Origin: Shewanella polaris
GTDB lineage: Bacteria; Pseudomonadota; Gammaproteobacteria; Enterobacterales; Shewanellaceae
Length of the DNA: 64,000 bases
Direction: 5' to 3'
Assembly (NCBI RefSeq): GCF_006385555.1
Contig: NZ_CP041036.1
Span: forward strand, 558,001 to 622,000
Each line of letters begins with the position of its first letter. Position 1 is the stretch's first letter. Made by a program: the position numbers and the translations under genes. Below, piece by piece: positions 47,101-54,578 of this stretch. A model generated the notes under the pieces. The model ran no database searches, was not told the origin of the DNA, and was given only the letters and a program-made list of their open reading frames with translations.

Positions 47101-48426
47101 ATGGAACCATTATTAATGGCAGGTTTTCAGTGTAATGAGCTGAATGAAGTGCTTGCTCGATTACATTTTCAACTTCATTACATTGATAAATATGATAAAA
47201 ATAAAATCCCTTCCAATTGTGCTTTATGTCTAATCGACCTTCGTACAGACAATATTATAAATGAAATCAACTACCTGGTTAAAGAGTTGGATCCGAGGAT
47301 ACATATTATTGTACTGATTAACAAAGCTCAGCTTGATAACTCTGAAATTACAACATTTATTGCTCAATTTGCTTGGGATTTTTGTACAAGCCCAATAGAT
47401 CCCGAAAGATTAGAGAAGTGTTTGGGCCATGGGCTTGGTTTGTCTAAATTAAAGCAACAATATCAAACTCCGCAACCTGAACTACCTTGTAATGACCCGG
47501 AACATCCAATAACTCAATCAGAAACGATGCAGCAACTATATAGGCAAATTGAGCGCGTGGCACCGACAGATATTCCTGTGCTTATTCGAGGTGAATCTGG
47601 CACTGGAAAAGAATTAGTGGCGACCCAATTACACCAATCATCTTCCAGAAAAGATGGACCTTTTATCACCGTTAACTGTGGTGCCATGGCGGCGGGCTTA
47701 ATTCACTCGGACTTGTTTGGTCATGAGAAAGGTGCTTTTACAGGCGCAACAAGTAACAGAAAAGGCAAAATTGCATTGGCTGATGGTGGAACACTCTTTT
47801 TAGATGAAATTGGCGATTTACCCGCCGAGTTACAAGTCAATTTATTGCGTTTTTTACAGGAAGGTTTGTTCGATTCAGTGGGCGGCTGCATAACGCAATC
47901 GGCTAACGTGCGAATTTTATCGGCTACTCATGTTGATTTAGAAAATGCTATTGATCAGGGCCGTTTTAGGTTAGATCTCTATTATCGTTTAAATGGCATA
48001 ACCATTAATACCCCAAGGTTAAAAGAAAGGCGTGATGATATAATCGGTTTAGCAAATCAATTTATTCGGGTGTATTCGAATGAATATGGGCTAGTGGCTA
48101 AACCATTATCGCAATCTGCATGCCATGCATTATTAAATTATCCATGGCCAGGTAATGTCCGCGAGTTAATTAATCGGGTTCGCCGAGCGGTGGTATTGTG
48201 CGACACGCAACAGATCACAGCACAAAATCTAGAGTTAGCTAATATCGAAAAGAAACGTCACATTGCATTATCACTTAAAACCTTAAAGGACAATGCTGAG
48301 AAACAAGCATTGCAACAGGCTATTCTTATTGCCGACGGGCAAGTTGAATTGGCAGCAAGTTATTTAGATATTTCTCGAGCAACCTTTTATAGACTCATGG
48401 ATAAGCATCACATACAGCTAATTTAA
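47101..48426 (+). CDS. VpsR-like sigma-54-dependent transcriptional activator
   Basis: A 441-residue enhancer-binding protein. The N-terminal domain (about 1-125) is a divergent receiver resembling VpsR of Vibrio (FIAQFAWDFCTSPIDPERLE and GHGLGLSKLK are close). An AAA+ domain follows with Walker A GESGTGKE, the sigma-54 contact loop GAFTGA, Walker B GGTLFLDEIGD, and the C-terminal Fis-type helix-turn-helix AASYLDISRATFYRLMDK. The receiver keeps an Asp in LCLIDLRTDN, but the usual acidic cluster is not evident. It precedes a sigma-54 promoter and the amyloid operon, so it is the probable activator. VpsR binds cyclic di-GMP, so the same may hold here. ATG after AAAGGA. Confidence 0.9.
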   Translation: MEPLLMAGFQCNELNEVLARLHFQLHYIDKYDKNKIPSNCALCLIDLRTDNIINEINYLVKELDPRIHIIVLINKAQLDNSEITTFIAQFAWDFCTSPIDPERLEKCLGHGLGLSKLKQQYQTPQPELPCNDPEHPITQSETMQQLYRQIERVAPTDIPVLIRGESGTGKELVATQLHQSSSRKDGPFITVNCGAMAAGLIHSDLFGHEKGAFTGATSNRKGKIALADGGTLFLDEIGDLPAELQVNLLRFLQEGLFDSVGGCITQSANVRILSATHVDLENAIDQGRFRLDLYYRLNGITINTPRLKERRDDIIGLANQFIRVYSNEYGLVAKPLSQSACHALLNYPWPGNVRELINRVRRAVVLCDTQQITAQNLELANIEKKRHIALSLKTLKDNAEKQALQQAILIADGQVELAASYLDISRATFYRLMDKHHIQLI

Positions 48427-48461
48427 TCTTGCTAATAGGTAATCCAATGCAAGTTTATTCT

Positions 48462-48493
48462 TTTATCTACAATGCGTAACGATTGTAGATAAA
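48462..48493. repeat. Perfect 12-bp inverted repeat before the amyloid operon
   Basis: The arms TTTATCTACAAT and ATTGTAGATAAA are exact inverse complements with an 8-base spacer GCGTAACG. It lies 36 bases after the activator stop and about 270 bases before the sigma-54 promoter. No T run follows on the plus strand. It could be the activator's upstream binding site or an mRNA-end hairpin. The remaining gap 48427-48807 is AT-rich. Confidence 0.8.
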
Positions 48494-48758
48494 TGTGCTT
48501 GAGATGTAAAACCGCAATATTGATATTAAAATTAGTTATTCCCACTTTTATTTATCTATTCTATCCATTTTATCTCTTGATCTGAGTTGAAAAGCTTCAA
48601 AAAATATATTGCTGGCACATTCAGTCTCATTATTAAGATTTAGCTTTTATTTTAAATTAAACGCTATTTCAACAACCTAGCAATTTTTATTCTTAATTTT
48701 GAGAATACCTTTCCACTAAAAAATATCTATCTAATTGAAAATAATAACTTTTATATGT

Positions 48759-48774
48759 TGGCATAAGTGTTGCT
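48759..48774 (+). promoter_or_regulatory. Sigma-54 (-24/-12) promoter of the amyloid operon
   Basis: The sequence is TGGCAT-AAGTG-TTGCT, which matches the TGGCAC-N5-TTGCW consensus with the invariant GG and GC exactly 12 bases apart. Transcription should begin about 12 bases after the GC, near 48785, giving a short leader to the ATG at 48808. The upstream gene encodes a GAFTGA-containing activator, supporting the call. Confidence 0.8.
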
Positions 48775-48807
48775 GTATCCTTATATCGAGTATGGAAGGA
48801 ACATCTT

Positions 48808-49425
48808 ATGGATATCATTAGCAGATCATATTGCAGCCTATTGCAATTGTCATTGAAACGAGGAATACAACTTAGTGTGTTAGTACTGGTTGCTCATTCT
48901 TACGCTGATGATTCTACTGTCATTGGTTCACATGTGATGCAAGGAGCAGGTCGAGCAAGTATCAACCAAGCTGCTGGCGATTTTAATATTCAGTCTAACA
49001 GTCATGCATTAGGCCAACGCACATCGATCAAAACGATTGATTATAGTCAATTAACTCAACCAAGATTATTACCAGAATCCACTAAGCAACTTACTGCAGT
49101 AATAGACAGTCAAGCATTTGCTCAGTTTCAAGGCTTAGCAAGTATTAATCAAGTCAGCGGTGAGCAAAACATACAAGCTAACATAGGCAGTATTGCCATG
49201 GACTCGACCCTAGAAACCATTATGGGGCAGGGGTTAAATGATGAAGCACTAACTCAAGTGTCAGGCCAAATGACACCGGCATCCTATCAATCATCATACT
49301 ATCAGGCCGATATCGCTCCAGACAGTTTTTTGGATGCGCAGGGCGTGATGCAAGTTAATCAAATTTCTGGTGACAATAATGTTGCCATTAACCAGTTCTC
49401 GTTGCAGTTACCAAGCGGGAATTAA
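48808..49425 (+). CDS. Fap-type amyloid minor subunit (FapB-like)
   Basis: An exported 205-residue protein with a signal peptide (hydrophobic stretch IQLSVLVLVAHSYA) and three imperfect amyloid repeats. These are SINQAAGDFNIQSN (51-64), SINQVSGEQNIQAN (112-125) and VNQISGDNNVAIN (183-195), spaced by variable linkers. This N-Q-x-G-x-x-N pattern is that of Fap fibrils of Pseudomonas. The short length and first position suggest the nucleating minor component (FapB) rather than the major FapC. No FapA-like gene was seen ahead of it. The ATG has GGAAGGA seven bases upstream, and the gene directly follows the sigma-54 promoter. Confidence 0.85.
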   Translation: MDIISRSYCSLLQLSLKRGIQLSVLVLVAHSYADDSTVIGSHVMQGAGRASINQAAGDFNIQSNSHALGQRTSIKTIDYSQLTQPRLLPESTKQLTAVIDSQAFAQFQGLASINQVSGEQNIQANIGSIAMDSTLETIMGQGLNDEALTQVSGQMTPASYQSSYYQADIAPDSFLDAQGVMQVNQISGDNNVAINQFSLQLPSGN

Positions 49426-49450
49426 TAATCATCGATCGGAGGAATGGAAG

Positions 49451-50533
49451 ATGAAAAAACTAACTCTAGTGCTAAGTATTGCAGCAATAATGAGTGGTTC
49501 TGCATATGCAAATGGACCAGGAAATGGACATGGCAATGGAATGAACGATTCTGACAGCAGTGTTGAGCTAGATAAAAAAGTAGATGTGTCTAAAGAGCTT
49601 CAATACAAAGGAAAGGTCACCATTGAAGGTACTATTACAGCAAATGGCTTAGGCATGGCTGTTATAGAAAATTTACAAGAATCAAGCAGTAACTATGGTG
49701 AGAATTTTTATCATGATAATGACGCCAAAATCACTGGCGATGCATTTAGAAACTCAAGCGGTAATATTGGTGTAAACCAGGCCGCTGGTGATTTCAATGC
49801 TCAAAGTAACTCAGCTGCGTTAGCCTCTATTGATGCCGATTTTGCTTTTGGTTCTGGTGATGCTGAAATTTTCAGTACTCAAATGGGCGGAGGCAATGAA
49901 GTGTGGAATGATGCCTCAACCAATACGTCTACTATTAATGGTGCTTCATTCATGAATGCCACAGGTAATATTGGCGTCAACGTAGCTGCAGGTAACAATA
50001 ATATTCAAGCCAATAATATGGCTGCATCCACTTATAATGGACGTTTAGGTGAAGCCAGTGTATCAAATGTTCAAAAAACTGCTTATAACGGCACGATGAA
50101 TATGGCTGCCATGCATGAAACAATGGGAGAAGCTAATATAGAACTTTCTTTCACTGCTGATGGAACCTCGAGCGGAACGTCAACTCTAGCTGAGAATTAT
50201 TATCCAGAAGTAATCTCCGGTAATGGAACTCATGGTAATGGCCAAGTAATTGGTCATATTGATTTTGATGCTGAGAATCCAAGTAGCCCCGGTATGATGA
50301 CTTTTGAAGAGATTGGTACTGTTGAGTTGAGCGGAACTGTGAGCGGTGTATTGCCATACGTTATCCTTGAAGTGCAAAAAACCAACAATTCCTCATTGTT
50401 AGCAGGAACAGCTTTCCAAAATGCATCGGGTAACATTGGTGTTAACTTGGCAAGTGGTACCGGTAACTTACAGTCAAATAATTTAGCGTTAACTAGCATT
50501 ACCGCTGCTTCGACACTTGTAAGTGCTGAATAG
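49451..50533 (+). CDS. fapC: Fap-type functional amyloid major subunit (FapC-like)
   Basis: A 360-residue exported fibre protein. A signal peptide (KKLTLVLSIAAIMSGSAYA) is followed by a Gly/Asn-rich linker and three long imperfect repeats near residues 97-125, 165-193 and 320-348. They read SGNIGVNQAAGDFNAQSNSA, TGNIGVNVAAGNNNIQANNM and SGNIGVNLASGTGNLQSNNL, with linkers of 40 to 125 residues between. Repeat-linker-repeat order and motif match FapC, which polymerises into extracellular amyloid that stiffens biofilm. ATG at 49451 is chosen because the signal peptide starts there and GGAGGAATGGAAG precedes it. It follows the minor subunit by 25 bases and ends in a hairpin. Confidence 0.85.
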   Translation: MKKLTLVLSIAAIMSGSAYANGPGNGHGNGMNDSDSSVELDKKVDVSKELQYKGKVTIEGTITANGLGMAVIENLQESSSNYGENFYHDNDAKITGDAFRNSSGNIGVNQAAGDFNAQSNSAALASIDADFAFGSGDAEIFSTQMGGGNEVWNDASTNTSTINGASFMNATGNIGVNVAAGNNNIQANNMAASTYNGRLGEASVSNVQKTAYNGTMNMAAMHETMGEANIELSFTADGTSSGTSTLAENYYPEVISGNGTHGNGQVIGHIDFDAENPSSPGMMTFEEIGTVELSGTVSGVLPYVILEVQKTNNSSLLAGTAFQNASGNIGVNLASGTGNLQSNNLALTSITAASTLVSAE

Positions 50534-50549
50534 TGTTATTCAGCTTTTT
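50525..50549 (+). terminator. Attenuator-like terminator after fapC
   Basis: The stem GCTGAATA/TATTCAGC has loop GTGT and is followed by five T. It overlaps the fapC stop codon. It could reduce transcription into the downstream secretion genes. Confidence 0.75.
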
Positions 50550-50559
50550 ATGAATAAGG

Positions 50560-50577
50560 CAGGGGGCTAGCCCCCTG
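50560..50577. other. Perfect 18-bp GC-rich palindrome before fapD
   Basis: CAGGGGGCTAGCCCCCTG is a perfect palindrome and the only strongly GC-rich sequence of the region. It lies 9 bases before the fapD ATG, which has no separate ribosome site. The hairpin could limit translation or protect the fapC mRNA 3' end. Confidence 0.8.
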
Positions 50578-50586
50578 ATTCATCTT

Positions 50587-51285
50587 ATGCGCAACATTAC
50601 TCAATTGATTATCTGTGTATTGATCATTTTCAGTTTAATTCACTACAATTATGCTGCCGAGATCCCGTTAACGGGGGTTGTGCCTGGTATGGGAACCTAT
50701 TCTAAATCTATTCAGAGTATACGTGAAAGAAAATTTGAACATGTTATAGAGCAAAAAACAGATTTTTCATGTGGTGCCGCCAGTTTGGCTAGTTTGTTGA
50801 AATATGCCTATGACCGTCAAGATATTGATGAGCAGAAAGTGCTAATTGGTATGTTAGAGCATGCTGATTTGACTATGGTTAAGGAACAAGGTTTTTCATT
50901 GCTTAATATGAAACGGTATCTGCAATCTCAAGGATTAAGGGGACGGGGATATAAAGTCGGTGAAGCTGAAATGTCATTGCTCAAAATCCCTGCAATTGTA
51001 TTACTCAATGATGGTGGTTATAGCCATTTTGTTGTTTTTCGTCGCCAGAATGGTGGAGACGTCTATTTAGGTGACCCTGCGTTAGGAAATCGGATTATGA
51101 CAGTGGATGAGTTTACAGAAAAGTGGAATGGGGTGGTATTTGTGGTTATTGGGCAAGAATATCAACGCGATAATCCTTTATTGCACCCAAGAGCAAAATT
51201 AACGTTTCAAGCACTCGACCCACTCTCACCGATGACAGATGCTGAGTTACTCGAATTTGGTTTTTCTTATTCAGATATGCTTTAA
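50587..51285 (+). CDS. fapD: FapD-like C39-type cysteine peptidase of the amyloid operon
   Basis: A 232-residue exported protein with the papain-like C39 fold. An N-terminal signal-like helix (LIICVLIIFSLIHYNYA) is followed by the active-site Cys62 in TDFSCGAASLASLLKYAY, His147 in GGYSHFVVF and Asp163 in YLGDPALG, which form a complete triad. FapD of Pseudomonas fap operons is such a C39 protein, expected to process or assist export of the amyloid subunits. No ATP-binding domain is fused, so it is not a bacteriocin exporter. It has no clear ribosome site, and a GC-rich palindrome precedes the ATG. The stop is 10 bases before the next start. Confidence 0.87.
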   Translation: MRNITQLIICVLIIFSLIHYNYAAEIPLTGVVPGMGTYSKSIQSIRERKFEHVIEQKTDFSCGAASLASLLKYAYDRQDIDEQKVLIGMLEHADLTMVKEQGFSLLNMKRYLQSQGLRGRGYKVGEAEMSLLKIPAIVLLNDGGYSHFVVFRRQNGGDVYLGDPALGNRIMTVDEFTEKWNGVVFVVIGQEYQRDNPLLHPRAKLTFQALDPLSPMTDAELLEFGFSYSDML

Positions 51286-51295
51286 GGAGGAAGGT

Positions 51296-52009
51296 ATGAA
51301 ACCAAGCATGATGCTATTAATGGCTATATCAGCTCCAGTGATGGCGAGTTCTCCTTCATTGACGATATTTCAACACAGTCAAGTATTGACTGATTTTGAA
51401 CTTGATTCAATGAAAGGTAAATACATCAATAATGGTCAAGATTATTATTTTGGATTACAAATGCAAACGCAGTTTATTCAAGATAATGGCGTCCAGCAAC
51501 AGGTTGGCATGCAAATCGAATTTGCTCAAGTCGATAATCAACCCTCGGTAAATATTACTATTAGCGATCCAAATGTTGTTGCTAGTCAAAATAGTTTTCA
51601 GTTAGATACCTTGGGACAAACTGCTGGGTTACAACAACGAATTCAAATTGCTGGCAATGAAAACTTAGCCATAAATGAATTAGACATGGCCCAAGGTCGA
51701 TTAGCACCATTATTGAATGGAATCAATGTTGCCGTCGGGACAACGCTTGTGAGCAATAATGGCAATACTATTTTTTCGGCTAACAGTAACACCGTTGGCT
51801 ATCAGGTCGAACTGGCTTCAGGCAGGGCAAATCAAGGTATTAGCTATCAAAATGGTAATGGACAGTTAGTTCAAAGCATTTTTATTGATGGACTCAGTCA
51901 TGGCGTGATAAACCAGTCAACATTAAGGTATGACGGTATGCCTGTTGGACCAATTGAGTCAAATATACTTGGTAGGCAAATCAGTGATTTAACCGCACTC
52001 GGATTTTAA
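51296..52009 (+). CDS. FapE-like exported protein of the amyloid operon
   Basis: A 237-residue protein with a signal peptide (MKPSMMLLMAISAPVMAS) and a mature part rich in Gln, Asn and Ser. GNENLAINELDMA loosely resembles the fibre repeats. The position between FapD-like and FapF-like genes and the length fit FapE, a minor fibre-associated protein of unknown exact role. ATG at 51296 is preferred over an upstream in-frame ATG at 51239 because AAGGAGGAAGG sits directly before it and the signal peptide begins there. Assignment is from context. Confidence 0.72.
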   Translation: MKPSMMLLMAISAPVMASSPSLTIFQHSQVLTDFELDSMKGKYINNGQDYYFGLQMQTQFIQDNGVQQQVGMQIEFAQVDNQPSVNITISDPNVVASQNSFQLDTLGQTAGLQQRIQIAGNENLAINELDMAQGRLAPLLNGINVAVGTTLVSNNGNTIFSANSNTVGYQVELASGRANQGISYQNGNGQLVQSIFIDGLSHGVINQSTLRYDGMPVGPIESNILGRQISDLTALGF

Positions 52010-52038
52010 TTCATTCTGTACAAGGCAAGGATGTATAT

Positions 52039-53367
52039 ATGAATAAGAAATGGACCTCTGCAGTTGCAGTGATACTGCCTGGAATATTGGCAGTACCTGT
52101 ATATGCTGCAGATATTGATCCTCAACCAGCCTTACAATCAACCTTATCGGAACAAGATATTGCAGCACTTAAACAAAAACTGATTCAGTTGAATCAACAA
52201 ATTAAATTGCAGCAACAAACGATTAATCAGATGGCTCAACAGGTGCTTAAGCAAGAGGCATTAAACAGACAAGCCAGCAACAAAGATGTCGCCTTAACAA
52301 CCCAACAGCCAGCATCAACCCCCTCATCTGCACCCGCACTACCAACAGAGCGACCAAGTGCTCAATCAAGCCAGCAATCAGTAATTGCCAGCCAGACTAC
52401 AAAGCGAAAAAAAGCGCCAGACAGAGCAAGAAGTACTGATGATGTATTACAAGAATCACATAATGTTTTTTCTCGAAAATTTACTGTAGAACCTTCATTT
52501 ACCTATAGTTACTACAGCCGTAAAGATCTCATACTGAGAGGTTTTTTAGCGCTTGATGCCATTTTTTTGGGTAACTTAAACTTAGATCGTATTCGCACGA
52601 ATACTACACAATTGGATCTCACCACCCGTTATACGTTAAATGATAACTGGCAGTTCGAGCTCGGGTTACCGTATCTGTATCGATGGACTCAATATGACTC
52701 GGTGGGTGAAGGGAATTCTAGCCAACGATATGAAACCGCCAAAATTAGTGGTGGTCAAATTGGCGATGTCAGTGGTGCTGTTTATTATCGAATTAATGCG
52801 GAATCAGTAGATTGGCCCGATTGGGTATGGAATGTCAGAGTTCGTGCCCCAACTGGAAAGGATCCGTTTGGGATCCCGCTCGAAACATCTGAAACCGGTA
52901 ATTTGACCTATCCGACCGAAATGGCAACAGGGTCAGGTGTTTGGGGGGTATCGACAGGGTTTAGCTTAGCAAAAACGTTTGATCCCGCAATTGTATTTTT
53001 CAATCTGAATTATGGCGTTAGCTTCAAAGAGTCATTTGATGATTTATCTGGTGCAACAGGGTTAAGCCCTGGTGAAATTGATTTAGGTGATTATCTGGAT
53101 TACAGCGTGGGATTGGCTTTCGCGGTGTCTGAGCGAATGAGTTTGAGTATGAGCTTTAATCAGCGATTTTACAGTAAAACCAAACAAAGGCCAGAAGGTG
53201 GGGAGTGGGAGAAAATCCCTCGTACAGACACTAATACCGCAAGTTTAGGTATTGGAGCTACGTTAGCTTTATCGCCTAATCTGTCTATGGTGACATCAAT
53301 GGGTGCTGGACTAACAGAAGACTCCCCTGACTACCAAATCAGTTTGCGGTTTCCTTATCGATTTTAG
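52039..53367 (+). CDS. fapF: FapF-like outer-membrane amyloid secretion channel
   Basis: A 442-residue outer-membrane protein. The signal peptide (AVAVILPGILAVPVYAA) is followed by a Gln-rich coiled coil (about 35-75, LKQKLIQLNQQIKLQQQTI), a Ser/Thr/Pro-rich linker (about 85-130), and a beta-barrel domain from about residue 145 with alternating hydrophobic/aromatic strands, ending in SLRFPYRF with a terminal Phe. In Pseudomonas, FapF is the trimeric barrel channel for amyloid subunits, gated by its N-terminal coiled coil. ATG with AAGG upstream. Last gene of the operon, followed by a hairpin. Confidence 0.88.
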   Translation: MNKKWTSAVAVILPGILAVPVYAADIDPQPALQSTLSEQDIAALKQKLIQLNQQIKLQQQTINQMAQQVLKQEALNRQASNKDVALTTQQPASTPSSAPALPTERPSAQSSQQSVIASQTTKRKKAPDRARSTDDVLQESHNVFSRKFTVEPSFTYSYYSRKDLILRGFLALDAIFLGNLNLDRIRTNTTQLDLTTRYTLNDNWQFELGLPYLYRWTQYDSVGEGNSSQRYETAKISGGQIGDVSGAVYYRINAESVDWPDWVWNVRVRAPTGKDPFGIPLETSETGNLTYPTEMATGSGVWGVSTGFSLAKTFDPAIVFFNLNYGVSFKESFDDLSGATGLSPGEIDLGDYLDYSVGLAFAVSERMSLSMSFNQRFYSKTKQRPEGGEWEKIPRTDTNTASLGIGATLALSPNLSMVTSMGAGLTEDSPDYQISLRFPYRF

Positions 53368-53408
53368 TGCGGATCAGATAGTTTAGCGTTATAAGTTTCT
53401 AAATCGAG

Positions 53409-53448
53409 ATAACCTCAAAAGGCTTATTATATGGCCATTTGAGGTTAT
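53409..53448 (+). terminator. Hairpin at the end of the amyloid operon
   Basis: A long stem ATAACCTCAAA/TTTGAGGTTAT with a second internal pairing GGC/GCC. The T tail is poor (TTATC), so it is a weaker terminator candidate than others here. Confidence 0.55.
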
Positions 53449-53537
53449 TTATCGCGTTAATCGCTCTGGTATTAAATACTAAATAATATTCACAATAACA
53501 AAGGGGCGGTGGCGATATTTTTACAAGTCGTTTAGCC

Positions 53538-54449
53538 TTAACTCATCATCGAATGTAGTGATTCTTGGCTGGTATATCGCTTGGTAAAGAAGTCTAAAAA
53601 AGCACTAATATTACTGGCTAGCTGACGGCGGCTTGAATAAACCCCATACACTTTAAAGGGTTCCATTGGCCATTCTTGTAAAATGGGTACTAAGCTTCCG
53701 GTTGCAAGTTCTTGTTTGCAACTTGTGTTAGACAGCATGGCAATACCATAATCATCCAATGCTAAGCGCTTCACCATACTGGCGCTATTGACACGCACTT
53801 TTCGTTTAAAGGTTGCCATGATTCTACGGTTGCCTTTCCCTAATGGCCAAATAGGGGCCGATAAAGTCGTACCGAGTAAAATACCTTTGTGCTGGGTTAA
53901 TTCTTGTGGTGTTGCAGGACTACTGAATTTTTTAATATAACCTGGGCTGGCAACCAAAATAGGTTGGCGTTCAAATAATAATCGAGCCACAAGATCGGAA
54001 GACTGCAGCGGACCATACTTAATGGCAATATCGTAACCTTCACCAACAAGACCTACATCACTGTCTGTAAATTGAATATCCAGTTCTATGTTGGGATAAA
54101 GTCGCATAAAACTAGAGCATAGATGGCCAATAACATCTTGCGAAAATGACACTGGAATAGCAATGCGTAATGAGCCTGAAATATCATTATGGGTATTTTC
54201 TATCGTGGCTTTGGCTGCCTCAATTTCATGACTAATTGAATCACAGTGCTGAAAAAATAATGCGCCCACTTGAGTAAGACTTAAATTTCGGGTATCTCGT
54301 TGGAGTAATCGCACCCCGAGTTGTTCTTCTAATTGGGCAACTTTACGGCTAATTGTTGATTTAGGTTGTCCGATCTCTCGTGCTGCTTGAGAGAATCCTC
54401 TGGCTCTAACAACGGCTGCAAACAGCATCATACCGTTCAAATCGGGCAT
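53538..54449 (-). CDS. LysR-family transcriptional regulator
   Basis: A 303-residue regulator. An N-terminal winged helix-turn-helix (FAAVVRARGFSQAAREIGQPKSTISRKVAQLEEQL) is followed by a linker helix and a substrate-binding domain (SGSLRIAIPVSFSQDV opening). The subgroup resembles regulators of the DsdC/PtxR-like sort where YSSRRQLASNISAFLDF is the tail. It is divergent from the carboxylase fusion with a 129-base shared promoter region, so it probably controls that gene, itself, or both. The co-inducer is unknown. Confidence 0.92.
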   Translation of the reverse strand: MPDLNGMMLFAAVVRARGFSQAAREIGQPKSTISRKVAQLEEQLGVRLLQRDTRNLSLTQVGALFFQHCDSISHEIEAAKATIENTHNDISGSLRIAIPVSFSQDVIGHLCSSFMRLYPNIELDIQFTDSDVGLVGEGYDIAIKYGPLQSSDLVARLLFERQPILVASPGYIKKFSSPATPQELTQHKGILLGTTLSAPIWPLGKGNRRIMATFKRKVRVNSASMVKRLALDDYGIAMLSNTSCKQELATGSLVPILQEWPMEPFKVYGVYSSRRQLASNISAFLDFFTKRYTSQESLHSMMS

Positions 54450-54578
54450 TCAAACCTCACTGTCTCAAATATGGAACAAAGCGTCCAGTGTAGTTTATAT
54501 GGTAATTTACCCATTAACAAAGTTATATTTACGGGCTAATAAAATTTTTCAGAGGCTATATAAGCAGAGGATCTAAGG

